A stretch of 38,300 nt of DNA, from the IMG/VR virus record IMGVR_UViG_3300025086_000088, positions 1-38,300 of that record. The stretch is one strand, 5' to 3'. Every line of letters begins with the position of its first letter. The first letter of the stretch is position 1. The notes under the pieces were generated by a model that ran no database searches, was not told the origin of the DNA, and worked only from the letters and a program-made list of their open reading frames with translations. The DNA is from a virus. The position numbers were made by a program, and so were the translations under genes. Positions 29,123 through 37,575 of this stretch are shown one piece after another.

Positions 29123-29979
29123 CAGGTTTTAATAATGTAATTCAACGCAATGTAAGGTTGCAGGTTGTTGTGAGGTTGATCTTCAGTGATTGCTGCATTG
29201 CTTGAGTCAAAAAGCTCTTCTGTGGTGTATTCAGTAGCTGGCCCAGCAGAGTCTCTGCTGCCACCCTGAGCGTAGCTTCCCCCAAACGCCGTGGCGTTAG
29301 AAATTCTATGTTTATGCTTAGGAAGCTCAGTTTGAAGCAATCGGTGATCTTCAGTTCCGCCCGTTGCTGCCAGAGCAAAGTTAGTGCCGGAACCGGAATA
29401 GTCCTCTGCCGAGGAATCCCACTTACCGCTTGTTTGCTGGCCTACGCCAACAGGGATTCGGCCTCTCAAGTCTGGCAGGGTAAACGTAGTGGAAACACCG
29501 TCTTGATCCGTTACCCCAGCCGAGTATGCAGTCCCTCCGTATGTGTTCGAGATTACAGCATGAAGGTCTTTGTAGGTGAACGTGTTTAAGGTGGCATCGC
29601 CGTTTGCCAGCAACCATCCAGAAGGTGCAGTTGACCCAGCATATTGCGTAACCGACCCAGTTGGAAGTGCCGCGCCAGCCGCCAGTTTTGCGGCAGTCAC
29701 AGCATTATCCGCTATCATGTCTGTAGCGACCTGAACTTCAGAAATTACACCGTCAGCAGACGTACTACCCAGAACCCTGTTGGCAGTTTCCACGTTTTGA
29801 ATCTTGGCGTAGGTGACATTATCATCAGGAATCTTAACGGTAGTGCATGCCGAATCACCAAGTTTCGCAGTTGTGATCGCATTGTTGTTAATCACCGCAT
29901 CATCCAGCAGTGAGTTAAGGTCTGCCGCCGTTACAGTGTCGCCGGATGAAAATGTTTTTCCTTTAGTGATATCTGGCAT
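29122..29979 (-). CDS. Tail fibre / tail collar domain protein
   Basis: 285 residues. The first 110 residues are short repeats of NNAITTAKLGDSACTTVKIP type (AITTAKL, VTAAKLA), a fibrous trimer region. Then comes a phage tail-collar domain: PSGWLLANGD, FTLPDLRGRIPVGVG, LLQTELPKHKHRISN, and the end QPHNNLQPYIALNYIIKT. That set of phrases is diagnostic for tail-collar/microcystin-dependent-type proteins. It probably tips the tail or sits on the adsorption apparatus. It lies between the lysis cassette and the tail adaptor gene. Confidence 0.9.
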   Translation of the reverse strand: MPDITKGKTFSSGDTVTAADLNSLLDDAVINNNAITTAKLGDSACTTVKIPDDNVTYAKIQNVETANRVLGSTSADGVISEVQVATDMIADNAVTAAKLAAGAALPTGSVTQYAGSTAPSGWLLANGDATLNTFTYKDLHAVISNTYGGTAYSAGVTDQDGVSTTFTLPDLRGRIPVGVGQQTSGKWDSSAEDYSGSGTNFALAATGGTEDHRLLQTELPKHKHRISNATAFGGSYAQGGSRDSAGPATEYTTEELFDSSNAAITEDQPHNNLQPYIALNYIIKT

Positions 29980-29980
29980 C

Positions 29981-30190
29981 CTAGTTTCCCTTCTCTAAAA
30001 TCTCTTCGTACTTGTTAATCAGTAAACCCAAACTCCTCACGAACCGCGCACCCTCATCCGTCGCCACTGCTGCCTCGAACCCCTCCGGATCCGCCAGGGT
30101 CGCTTCCTCGAACCCCATCAACTTCTGGCTCAGACATCCGCTCCAAACGGCGCTGGCGAGCAGCAGCAATAAGATCGTCAATGTTTTCAT
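29981..30190 (-). CDS. Small lipoprotein, possible outer-membrane spanin
   Basis: 69 residues from the ATG at 30190 (MKTLTILLLLLASAVWSGCL). The frame extends 15 codons upstream, but the signal begins here. A Lys, a Leu/Ile run, and SGC form a lipoprotein signal, with Cys19 as the lipidation site; the lipobox (VWSGC) is not perfect. The rest is helical and acidic (FEEATLADPEGFEAAVATDE). In Gram-negative phages such a lipoprotein is often the outer spanin that joins the two membranes at lysis. It overlaps the 83-aa gene in another frame, as Rz1 often does Rz, but the 83-aa protein has no clear membrane anchor. Confidence 0.55.
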   Translation of the reverse strand: MKTLTILLLLLASAVWSGCLSQKLMGFEEATLADPEGFEAAVATDEGARFVRSLGLLINKYEEILEKGN

Positions 30191-30305
30191 CCTTCTCCTC
30201 ACGCCTGGCACTTGCAGCAGCAGCAGTTGTCGCATCCGTCAGCGCATTGAGGGCATCCGCAATGGCAGGGAGTGCCCTCAATGCGGCTAACACTTCGGTG
30301 ATCAT
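30054..30305 (-). CDS. Lysis-region protein (83 aa), partner of the lipoprotein
   Basis: MITEVLAALRALPAIADALN, ALTDATTAAAASARREEKDE, then a basic helix (DDLIAAARQRRLERMSE) and a Gly/Ser-rich end. The N-terminal helix is amphipathic, not a clear membrane span. It overlaps the holin gene by 4 bp and the lipoprotein by about 140 bp in another frame. The overlap recalls Rz/Rz1, with this in the inner-spanin position, but the transmembrane segment expected there is missing, so the role is uncertain. Confidence 0.5.
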   Translation of the reverse strand: MITEVLAALRALPAIADALNALTDATTAAAASARREEKDENIDDLIAAARQRRLERMSEPEVDGVRGSDPGGSGGVRGSSGDG

Positions 30306-30529
30306 TTATTGCTCTCAATTTCAGCCGCTTTCACGTTGCCCCGGCTTGCGCTATATCCAAGCGCCGCTAGTGCTGATGCAATAAATGCCACTGACTTCTC
30401 TATGCCAGATGTTCCGGCCTCAGTAATCAGTCCGCTTCCATAGGCAAGGCCGATTAGCATTGCCACCGAACTCATCCAGAACTCGGTTGTTTTGTATCCA
30501 GGTTTTTTCATGTCTGTTTTTTGTTCCAC
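30302..30529 (-). CDS. Holin
   Basis: 75 residues. It opens with KKPGYKTTEFW, followed by two hydrophobic segments (SSVAMLIGLAYGSGLI and SVAFIASALAALGYSASRGN). The phrase GYKTTEFW ... AALGYxxSRG is typical of a family of small two-span phage holins. Both candidate starts (30529 and the M at about 30511) give the same membrane topology. The holin times lysis by opening the inner membrane. It sits in a cassette with an XhlA-like protein and the lipoprotein. The muralytic enzyme is elsewhere, at 10.2-10.8 kb. Confidence 0.8.
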   Translation of the reverse strand: MEQKTDMKKPGYKTTEFWMSSVAMLIGLAYGSGLITEAGTSGIEKSVAFIASALAALGYSASRGNVKAAEIESNK

Positions 30530-30536
30530 GCCAAAT

Positions 30537-30758
30537 TTATTCTCCGCCGAATAGCTTAGAAAACGCAGCCGCAGCCCCCGCCGAGGAAAGCGAAACGGCC
30601 CCTACAATTTTCCAACGAAACTCCTCTAAGAATTTTATCCTTTGAGAATGGTTGTTCATTCGTTCCGCAATTTCATCGAGCCGGTCAGCAATATGTATCT
30701 GCCTGGACTCAATCCGAGCCAGTTGCGCCGATAACGAATTAGGGTCGTACTCTGCCAT
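30537..30758 (-). CDS. XhlA-like membrane-anchored coiled-coil protein
   Basis: 73 residues: a coiled coil (SLSAQLARIESRQIHIADRL, DEIAERMNNHSQRIKFLEEF) then one membrane span (IVGAVSLSSAGAAAAFSKLF). This is the XhlA layout (helix, then C-terminal span), which assists holin-dependent lysis. It precedes the holin gene by 7 bp. Confidence 0.7.
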   Translation of the reverse strand: MAEYDPNSLSAQLARIESRQIHIADRLDEIAERMNNHSQRIKFLEEFRWKIVGAVSLSSAGAAAAFSKLFGGE

Positions 30759-30760
30759 CT

Positions 30761-30808
30761 CTAATATCCCTTTTTACCCTTTTTAGATTTCTTCTTTTTA
30801 TTCGCCAT
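30761..30808 (-). CDS. 15-aa lysine-rich micro-protein with strong ribosome site
   Basis: A 16-codon frame, MANKKKKSKKGKKGY, preceded by a full AGGAGG (30815-30820) six bases before the ATG. It ends 2 bp before the XhlA-like gene starts. The ribosome site is among the best in the window and lies inside the end of the 158-aa gene, so it could instead serve translational coupling to the following gene. Nine of 15 residues are Lys. Function unknown; it could bind DNA or RNA. Confidence 0.5.
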   Translation of the reverse strand: MANKKKKSKKGKKGY

Positions 30809-31274
30809 CTTTATCCTCCTCGCGCTTTGATTTAGCCGCCTCTTCTTCAGATTCCATCCGGTCACGCTCGGCCTGTTCGTCTGGATTGATCGGCCATTCC
30901 TGTTTAATCTTGTCAAAGTCTTCGTAGCTTTCGGCCAAGGCATACTCTCCCTCTAACCTCTGACACTCCGACACAACTCCGGCCCGGTAAGACGCCCACT
31001 CTTCTGGCATATTCTTGTCCGGCAACTCACGCCAATCGGAGGGGTGCAACATCTTCCATGCGGTGTCTTTAGCTCGTGCTATGCCGTCACGCTTCTCACG
31101 CTCAAGCGGCGCACGGACTACTGGTGGTTCTTCAGGAGTCACCCAGCTAATCCCTTGCGCTTCCTTGTCGGCAGGTGTGGATAGCCGAAGCCAGTTGGCT
31201 GGAAATGAAATGTTGTTGTGACTGAACGCCTTGTCCATCGGCAGCACCCGTCCTTCTGTTGTAATGTATGGCAT
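30798..31274 (-). CDS. Tail fibre assembly chaperone-like protein
   Basis: 158 residues. MPYITTEGRVLPMDKAFSHN opens it. The middle contains AWKMLHPSDWRELPDKNMPE and EWASYRAGVVSECQRLEGEY, the Trp-x-x-YR pattern seen in phage tail-fibre assembly proteins (tail assembly chaperone/DUF4376 type). The tail is highly charged (DRMESEEEAAKSKREEDKDG). It sits 15 bp downstream of the 1095-aa fibre, where such chaperones usually lie. It would fold or trimerise the fibre. Confidence 0.6.
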   Translation of the reverse strand: MPYITTEGRVLPMDKAFSHNNISFPANWLRLSTPADKEAQGISWVTPEEPPVVRAPLEREKRDGIARAKDTAWKMLHPSDWRELPDKNMPEEWASYRAGVVSECQRLEGEYALAESYEDFDKIKQEWPINPDEQAERDRMESEEEAAKSKREEDKDGE

Positions 31275-31289
31275 AGTAAAATCTTTCTG

Positions 31290-34200
31290 TTATCTGGCGT
31301 TGCTTGGTGCTGCGAATGGCTGTTCCGCAAAACACGCATAGATGTATTTAGCGGATGATGACGAACTGTTAATGGTATTGTTGGTGGCTCTAATCTTAAA
31401 CCCGTTTGAAAGCAGGTCGATTGCCTCATTGGTTGTCTCCGCTCCTGAAGTGTTGGGGTGCAAAAGTGCGTCAGCAGGATTGTAGGTGTCCCTAGCGGAA
31501 TCTTTTAAGCCCCATCCAAAGCCGCTAGAGTCTATGCGTTTGGTTAGAACAAAGGCTGGTCGAAATCCGGTGTAGATAAATGGGCCGTCTACGTTTCCGT
31601 TTGGGTCGTAAGTGCCGAACTTTGAATAGCCATCGACGCCAGAAAATAAATACAGATAGATGTCCCAATACCCATCCATAGAATTAGCCCCCGCGATATC
31701 TCCGCCAATCTGGAATGTGGTTGCCGTGCTGCACCCAGATGGGAAGTATCCGCTGCCAGTTGTTTGGGCTGAATTTTGGTTGAGCTTGAGATATTTATTG
31801 GCGTCTAAATCTTTGTGCCACGCGAATATATCGTAGGTGTTTGACGTAACGTCTATCAAGAACGCAAACTCTGGTGCTTCGCCAAGGCTGTGGTTAACAG
31901 TAACGCCCGTCATCGGATAGCTATTGCTGCTTTCCTCTTGCCGAATGACTGACACCCCCGCCGAAGCGTTGTACTTCTCCGTGGTAGGATCAGTGTTTCC
32001 GGCGGCCCACGTTGACGAACTGCCGTTGCTGCCGAGCTTCCAGCCCCAAGCTGCATAGCGTTCGTAGGTGTCTATTGAGCCGTTCCAATCACTGTCGCAA
32101 GCAAAGTTCACAGCCTCCGATTCATCTAATGTGAAGCCATCTGAATCAAAAGAGGAAACTCCGTTGTAGCCATCTAGACTGCCACTAAAATCATTTGAGC
32201 CAGTGTAGTAACCGCCATCAATGTTAATAGCTTTGCCGCTGCCTTGAACTGAATCAAATAGATAATGGCCTTGGTATCCGCTGCTGTTATTTGATTGGTT
32301 ATCCCTGTCCTTAATCCAGAGGAGGCTGGGTTCAAATCCCATTCCGGTAACGGCGTTGGATGTGGCTCCGAGGGAGTTGCTGTTATCCCGTGTGCCTGTG
32401 TAAAGTACCGTGTTGAAATTCTCTGCTGGCTTAACGGCGGGGTCATCGAGATTGCTGGTGTTGAGGCTTTGGAATCCGGTGGGCGGCGCATAGTAGAACT
32501 CGGATTGGCTAGTGTCCTGACCGCTGGTGATTTTTCCTGCGAATGTATTGTCCTGACCGTAGTTAACTCGCAATTCATTGGTTCCGCTACTGGGCAAACA
32601 GTCGAAGGCTGGAGTCCAAGTGTATTCCCCCGCCGGAATGTTCTGTGCAGAACCTAGTGCAGAGCCATTCTTATAGAATTGAATTGTTTTTGTTGAGGAA
32701 TCTAAATCTAGCGCAATACCAATAATATCCTCATCACTATTCCAAGCACCTAGATTAACAGTTGATCCTGAACCGTTCCGGTAGTTTCCATCATAGCTAT
32801 TCAGGGAGAGTTCTTGATACGTTGCAAAAGCACTACCACCGCCTAACGCGAAGCCCCCTGTTGGGGAAGGCGTGTTAACAGCTTTAACTCCAGCTTCATT
32901 AGACCAAGTAGTGCTTGTTCCAACCTTACAAACCTCCCAGTACCACTTGCCGCTATTAACTGCAATCGTGCTGGTAAATCGCGGGTAATATGTGGAAATA
33001 TATCCGGTTAGCTTTAGGTTTCCCTCGCTGGTTGAAGAGACTGTATTCTTAATGTCTAGCGGATTCAACGTAGCGTAATTCTTCGTCGGCGTATCCAGCA
33101 TGACATCGTGGCTACTGATGTTCGTTGGCTCGAAGTGGTTTTTGTTTCCTGATTGGTCGCCTCCGATGTAGACGGGGTTAAGCTCGAATGGGGCTGATGG
33201 TTTAGACCCGCCAGTGTCTACTCCCTTTTGTGCGCGGAAATCGTAACAGTAGCCATCTAAATAATACCCATCGTAGTTGTCGTAAAACCTGCCAATAATT
33301 ACAGGAAGGTTAGCGTCTGGTGCGGAAGAAAGTGTTGCGCTAATCTTTTCGTCTGCATCCACATACACCTTGTAGGTTGTTCCGTTTTTACATAGTGCAA
33401 TGTGATACCACTGCCCCGTGCTAAACGTAAATGAACTGGTGTTGTATGAGTTGTTTACGGATTCAAAGAACTGAAGAGTCCCGCTAGAATTAGTACACAC
33501 CGCCCATTCTTGAGTTGATGAGTTGTTCCTAGAGAAAATCCCATCGGGCGTCTCGCTGAACCCATTAAAATAAAACCAACCTTCGTAGGTGTAACTACCG
33601 GAGCCAAAGTCAAAGTCACTAGATGTTGCTACGGATAAATAGTCACCTGTTCCGTCAAAGGAAATAGCAGTCCCGCTTGAGTCGAATGGGTTGCCAACCG
33701 TATTGCTATGCTCTGGGTCGCCACCTTTAGTAATCGTATGCCCCTTCGCCACATCAACAAAGGTTGTGTCGCCATCGCTGCGGCCTACGGAAGTTACGAG
33801 GAGGTCGGCATCGTGGGCTGGCTGGGCGTCGAAATGGAACGAATTGCCAGAGTAGCTGGACATATCGAACGCCGCCTTGGGCTTGCAGGACGAATAACCC
33901 GTGCTTTCGATAAAGTTTGTATCTGGCTCAACAGCAGACCCGTCAATGAAGTAAAAGTCAGCTAGGTATCCTGAATATTTATACCTAAACCTGTCTGCTT
34001 CATCACCTATGCAATGCTGCACGTTTACACTGCCGCTTCCGTACCAAGTAGTTGTCGCCTTACCTAAAAGATGATTTGTAGCCCCTGAAGATGGGTTAGT
34101 GCCAGAAAGGTTAGCGGAAGGCTCCCGAACTCCGTTAATATAGATTTTACACCTGTCAGCGGCGGCAGATTCATCAGTGTTTATTAGGATAGCAATGTGC

Positions 34201-34577
34201 ATCCACGCGCCAACATCTCTAAATTTCCTCGAAGTAGTTTTAGCCCAAGTGTTATTTGAGGGGTCAGGGTATGAGTAGACAGCAAGCGTGTCATCCGACT
34301 TAAAGCGAACGTAAAACGTATTTGTATTTTCAGAGTGTGATGTGCCGTTAGCAGAAATTATATCTTGGTCGCTTCCCAGCTTTGACCTCTTAACCCAAAA
34401 AGCTAAAGTGCTGACCTTGTTGCTGGATGGTGCGCTACCGAATGTTTTTGTCAGGCGGTGCGTTGCCCCAGACTCAAACCGCAGCGAGCGTGTCACAGGG
34501 TCAGACGCGCCACCACTGCCTTCCCCTGTGTCGCCACTGGTCGGCTTATTCCAAAGTGCTGATCCGAAGTCTGCCAT
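31290..34577 (-). CDS. Tail fibre with two LamG-like domains and a SPRY-like domain
   Basis: 1095 residues. Residues about 45-210 and 290-470 are LamG/concanavalin-like jelly-rolls (KVSTLAFWVKRSKLGSDQDI, KIYINGVREPSANL; then YTYEGWFYFNGFSE, FSTGQWYHIALCKNGTTYKV). Residues about 540-690 are SPRY-like (SGKWYWEVCKVGTSTTWSNE, IIGIALDLDSSTKTIQFYKN). The last 350 residues match a domain repeatedly seen in marine phage fibres (GMGFEPSLLWIKDRDNQSNN, FDSDGFTLDESEAVNF, YIYTGFRPAFVLTKR-type and LSNGFKIRATN, KYIYACFAEQPFAAP). Such proteins bind surface sugars. Gene order with fibre 2 and the chaperone supports a receptor-binding role. Confidence 0.85.
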   Translation of the reverse strand: MADFGSALWNKPTSGDTGEGSGGASDPVTRSLRFESGATHRLTKTFGSAPSSNKVSTLAFWVKRSKLGSDQDIISANGTSHSENTNTFYVRFKSDDTLAVYSYPDPSNNTWAKTTSRKFRDVGAWMHIAILINTDESAAADRCKIYINGVREPSANLSGTNPSSGATNHLLGKATTTWYGSGSVNVQHCIGDEADRFRYKYSGYLADFYFIDGSAVEPDTNFIESTGYSSCKPKAAFDMSSYSGNSFHFDAQPAHDADLLVTSVGRSDGDTTFVDVAKGHTITKGGDPEHSNTVGNPFDSSGTAISFDGTGDYLSVATSSDFDFGSGSYTYEGWFYFNGFSETPDGIFSRNNSSTQEWAVCTNSSGTLQFFESVNNSYNTSSFTFSTGQWYHIALCKNGTTYKVYVDADEKISATLSSAPDANLPVIIGRFYDNYDGYYLDGYCYDFRAQKGVDTGGSKPSAPFELNPVYIGGDQSGNKNHFEPTNISSHDVMLDTPTKNYATLNPLDIKNTVSSTSEGNLKLTGYISTYYPRFTSTIAVNSGKWYWEVCKVGTSTTWSNEAGVKAVNTPSPTGGFALGGGSAFATYQELSLNSYDGNYRNGSGSTVNLGAWNSDEDIIGIALDLDSSTKTIQFYKNGSALGSAQNIPAGEYTWTPAFDCLPSSGTNELRVNYGQDNTFAGKITSGQDTSQSEFYYAPPTGFQSLNTSNLDDPAVKPAENFNTVLYTGTRDNSNSLGATSNAVTGMGFEPSLLWIKDRDNQSNNSSGYQGHYLFDSVQGSGKAINIDGGYYTGSNDFSGSLDGYNGVSSFDSDGFTLDESEAVNFACDSDWNGSIDTYERYAAWGWKLGSNGSSSTWAAGNTDPTTEKYNASAGVSVIRQEESSNSYPMTGVTVNHSLGEAPEFAFLIDVTSNTYDIFAWHKDLDANKYLKLNQNSAQTTGSGYFPSGCSTATTFQIGGDIAGANSMDGYWDIYLYLFSGVDGYSKFGTYDPNGNVDGPFIYTGFRPAFVLTKRIDSSGFGWGLKDSARDTYNPADALLHPNTSGAETTNEAIDLLSNGFKIRATNNTINSSSSSAKYIYACFAEQPFAAPSNAR

Positions 34578-36275
34578 TTAGCTAAAGTCTAATTGCGGTG
34601 CGCCGAGCAAGATGGTGTTGTCGGCTTGTATAATGTACGGCAGCACATCCACTTTGGCTGACCCGCTTGAAAGTGTCGGTGCGCTGCCTCCAACATTCTT
34701 GTAATCAGAAGTCCACGTTGCTGTTGACGCTGAACTGTCTTGGATCAATACGATCACTCCAGTTTGCCCGGTGTTGCCTGAATCGGTTGTCGGGTTGGTG
34801 AAAGCGTTCGTGCCAGCACCTAAAGTGATTACGAAATTCTGGTAAGTGTCGAAGTCTAATACGCCCGAACTCAACGCAGAGAAAGCAGCAGTTTGCGTGT
34901 TGCCTTGCTGGGCGGCACTCCAAGTGTTGCTAGATGCTTTTTCTGCGTAAGCTGAGTGAGCGTGCGCCGAGGCAGCAGCACCAATGTCGCTCAACACCTC
35001 CGCTGTGCTGCGACTCTCTAATCCACTCGCCGTGAATCGAGCGTACTCGTCATCAGCTACATCCGCTGAGTTGATTTGAACGGCGTTTGTGTTGGCGATG
35101 CCGAAGGTGAGTGCCGCTTGCTTTGCGTTCCACGTTGACGCGCTGGCAACGTAACTGTCAGCAATCGCTGTACCCTGCCACGTTCCTGTGCCGACAGTCC
35201 CCAGAGTTGTGACATTGCTCGACCCGGCCCATGTGGATATGGCTGTATCCTCAACGCTTCCCAAGCCAACGTCAGAGGCTGTGGTGTTGCTGTTGAGCAG
35301 AGTGGTAATCGCGGTTAATCCTGTGCCGCCATTAGCAGCGGGGAGTGTGCCTGTTACGTCACTCGTCAGGTCAGCACTAAGAGTGCCGCCCAAGGTTAAG
35401 CTGCCCGAACTTGTGACCGTGCCAGTCAAGGTTAGCCCGGATACAGTGCCAGCACCGTCCACTTGAGTGACAGTGCCAGAGCCGCCTCCGCCGCCGCCCG
35501 AAACAGATTCCCATTTCAGCCCACCAGTTTCTCCGCTTCGCGCAACCAGACTGTAACCATCGGTGGGCGTGTTGCTTACTTTGAGGTTCGCCTCGTCTAC
35601 CACGTTATCAGCGATGACCGTTGCGCCATCCGCTGTGGAAGTCACCTCGCCGGAGTGGTCGGGGTGGCTGTAATTGTTTGCGCTGGCAGTGATTCCATCT
35701 AGCTTGGTTTTATCGCCATCGGCAAAGGCACCCTCAGATGGCTTTGGCTGAAGCGTTGAGATTGTAACACCCTTAACTCCCGCCAAGTCGGTAAGCTCGG
35801 AGTCCATTAAGGCTCCGGCAGCAGTCACATTGGTTGCGTCAGTGACATCGGCACTAGCTTCGATGGCGTCGAGCTTAGTTTTATCACCATCCACAAAAGC
35901 ACCTTCAGATGGTTTAGGCTGAAGGGTTGAGATTGTAACGCCCTTGACTCCCGCTAGATCGGTAAGCTCAGAATCCATCAACGCACCAGCGGCGGTTACG
36001 TTGGCGGCGTCTGTGACATCGGCCCCATCTTCCAGGCTACTAATTGCGGTGCCGCCCAAAGTAAGAGTGCCGCCGACAGTAAGGTTGCCGGTTGACTCCA
36101 AAGTGCCGGTAGATTTTACCCCGGCAGTCGATACCTGCAATGTGCTTTCGGTGCCTTCACCATCCATCACCGTGCGCAGGGTGCCGTCCACGCCCGAATT
36201 TGCATTCGGCACCTGCAAGAGATCCTTGTAGGTATCCGAAATTGCTTTCCCGTTTAATGAATCGCTTCCCGCCAT
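34578..36275 (-). CDS. Tail fibre (565 aa) with internal repeats
   Basis: 565 residues. The N-terminus (SDSLNGKAISDTYKDLLQVP, NANSGVDGTLRTVMDGEGTE) probably attaches to the tail. Then come two 57-residue repeats (VTAAGALMDSELTDLAGVKG, VTISTLQPKPSEGAFxDGDK) and Gly/Ser/Thr-rich fibre sequence (TVTQVDGAGTVSGLTLTGTV). The end is a compact beta domain (SGVLDFDTYQNFVITLGAGT, DNTILLGAPQLDFS). This is a common layout in aquatic phage fibres. It is followed 1 bp later by the 1095-aa fibre; the two may form one receptor-binding assembly. Confidence 0.8.
   Translation of the reverse strand: MAGSDSLNGKAISDTYKDLLQVPNANSGVDGTLRTVMDGEGTESTLQVSTAGVKSTGTLESTGNLTVGGTLTLGGTAISSLEDGADVTDAANVTAAGALMDSELTDLAGVKGVTISTLQPKPSEGAFVDGDKTKLDAIEASADVTDATNVTAAGALMDSELTDLAGVKGVTISTLQPKPSEGAFADGDKTKLDGITASANNYSHPDHSGEVTSTADGATVIADNVVDEANLKVSNTPTDGYSLVARSGETGGLKWESVSGGGGGGSGTVTQVDGAGTVSGLTLTGTVTSSGSLTLGGTLSADLTSDVTGTLPAANGGTGLTAITTLLNSNTTASDVGLGSVEDTAISTWAGSSNVTTLGTVGTGTWQGTAIADSYVASASTWNAKQAALTFGIANTNAVQINSADVADDEYARFTASGLESRSTAEVLSDIGAAASAHAHSAYAEKASSNTWSAAQQGNTQTAAFSALSSGVLDFDTYQNFVITLGAGTNAFTNPTTDSGNTGQTGVIVLIQDSSASTATWTSDYKNVGGSAPTLSSGSAKVDVLPYIIQADNTILLGAPQLDFS
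35701..36042 (-). repeat. 171-bp tandem repeat in the 565-aa fibre
   Basis: Two copies, 171 bp apart (AGCTTGG at 35701, AGCTTAG at 35872), encode a 57-residue fibre unit ending DGDKTKLD. They differ at scattered, mostly third codon positions, so the duplication is not recent. Each adds one segment to a rod-like fibre. Confidence 0.75.
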
Positions 36276-36278
36276 AAC

Positions 36279-36530
36279 TTAAATTCCCCAGACTCGTTTA
36301 ATTTCTTTTTTGCTGTAGTTCGACTTCCACCCCCGGTTTTCCAGTTCCCGGTACCCGCGCCGAACCTGTTCTTTCATGGTGCCTGGATCGGTTGCATTTC
36401 CACTAACACCAAATCCCGCAACCAGGTCGCGGGTGTAAACTCTTCCATCCTCGGTAATCGCCTGAGTGCCACGTTGCACCAGGCGTTCGACGGTCTTGCC
36501 GTCTTCATCTTTAAAAACGTAAATCGGCAT
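36279..36530 (-). CDS. Small protein between capsid and fibre genes (83 aa)
   Basis: MPIYVFKDEDGKTVERLVQR, then GTQAITEDGRVYTRDLVAGF and MKEQVRRGYRELENRGWKSN. The start resembles FmdB-type ribbons (MPIYxF) without the cysteines. No function is known. It may be a capsid decoration or head-completion protein, from its position just after the capsid gene. Confidence 0.55.
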   Translation of the reverse strand: MPIYVFKDEDGKTVERLVQRGTQAITEDGRVYTRDLVAGFGVSGNATDPGTMKEQVRRGYRELENRGWKSNYSKKEIKRVWGI

Positions 36531-36574
36531 TTTAAAAGCCGGGGGGAGGTTCCCCTCCCCCCAGTTGTCAGCTA

Positions 36575-37549
36575 TTAGCTGAAGTTAGTTTTGGAGTACA
36601 TTTCGACGTAGTACTTCGGCTGAAGTGTCTTCGCCGCGTAGAACGATTTGTAACCCACAACCGTTTTCTGGTTGAGAGGATCGTCCTTGCTGGCGCCGTC
36701 GGTGACGTACACGCTCGGCCCGTAAGGGCTTTGGCTCGCAACATCCGAAACGCCGTAGGCGTTTTGACCGAACACGAACGAGGAGTGGACAGTGCCGCTC
36801 GCGTCGTAAGTGTGCTGAGTGCTTCCGTCGGACAAGAAAGGAACGGTGGTCTGGAGGAAACGGATTCCCCACAAGCGACCGATCTCACCTTTATACAATG
36901 ACTCAACAGCGGAGTAGCTGGCAGCATTTTGCCAACCGCTGGTCTTCATCAGGTCACTAGCCACTTCTGGGCTAACAACGCCGACGTAGTTTCCGCCGAT
37001 CATCGGTGTGTTGTTTTTGCGAAGCTGCGTGGTGCAGTCGAGGAAGTCGTTAAACTCCACAACCGCATCAGCGGCGCTGGCAGCGCCAACGGCAGCGTAA
37101 TCAGCAAGACCATTGGCCATGCGGGTTTGCTTGCCGGTAACATTGCTACCCAACTCATTACGCACAATCTTGTCAGCGTGCAGCGCGGCATCTTGACCTG
37201 TCACCTTAACAGCTTGCTCGACGTGCGAGAAAAGCTCGGTGAGTTGCAGGATGTCCGTGATGCTGATCACTTGACCGTATTGCACCAAGTCAGCGTCCAC
37301 ATTCTCCAGGCTCAAAGCACGCTCGCCGGTAGGCTTTACGCCTTCGTTTGAGAGTGTTTCGATAGCGCCAGTGCTAGGCTCGTCGAAACGGAACCAGCGA
37401 ATGGTTTTGCTGCCGCTCTTGGCGGGCAACGGTGCTTTTTGCGCGAATTGTACTAACTGCAACGACTCAACAATGTAGTCGAGCAGTTCCTTTGAAAAGT
37501 ACCGCTGGAATTGTGTGCTAATTCCAGAGGTTCCGGTTTCTACTGCCAT
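36575..37549 (-). CDS. Major capsid protein, N4-gp56 type
   Basis: 324 residues, HK97-like fold family. Diagnostic phrases: FQRYFSKELLDYIVESLQLV, QFAQKAPLPAKSGSKTIRWF, ETLSNEGVKPTGERALSLEN, LVQYGQVISITDILQLTELF (the QYG ... ITD.LQLT signature) and VTGQDAALHADKIVRNELGS. The end has KTVVGYKSFYAAKTLQPKYY. These match N4-gp56-family capsid proteins; this one is shorter than N4 gp56 itself. It lies directly after the scaffold gene. Confidence 0.92.
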   Translation of the reverse strand: MAVETGTSGISTQFQRYFSKELLDYIVESLQLVQFAQKAPLPAKSGSKTIRWFRFDEPSTGAIETLSNEGVKPTGERALSLENVDADLVQYGQVISITDILQLTELFSHVEQAVKVTGQDAALHADKIVRNELGSNVTGKQTRMANGLADYAAVGAASAADAVVEFNDFLDCTTQLRKNNTPMIGGNYVGVVSPEVASDLMKTSGWQNAASYSAVESLYKGEIGRLWGIRFLQTTVPFLSDGSTQHTYDASGTVHSSFVFGQNAYGVSDVASQSPYGPSVYVTDGASKDDPLNQKTVVGYKSFYAAKTLQPKYYVEMYSKTNFS

Positions 37550-37575
37550 TAGATTTTAACCCCTATTAATGCGTG

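Noticed and set aside
30809-30943. Longer frame upstream of the 15-aa lysine-rich peptide
   Set aside because: It overlaps the 158-aa chaperone-like gene in another frame with no own start signal; only the last 16 codons have a ribosome site.
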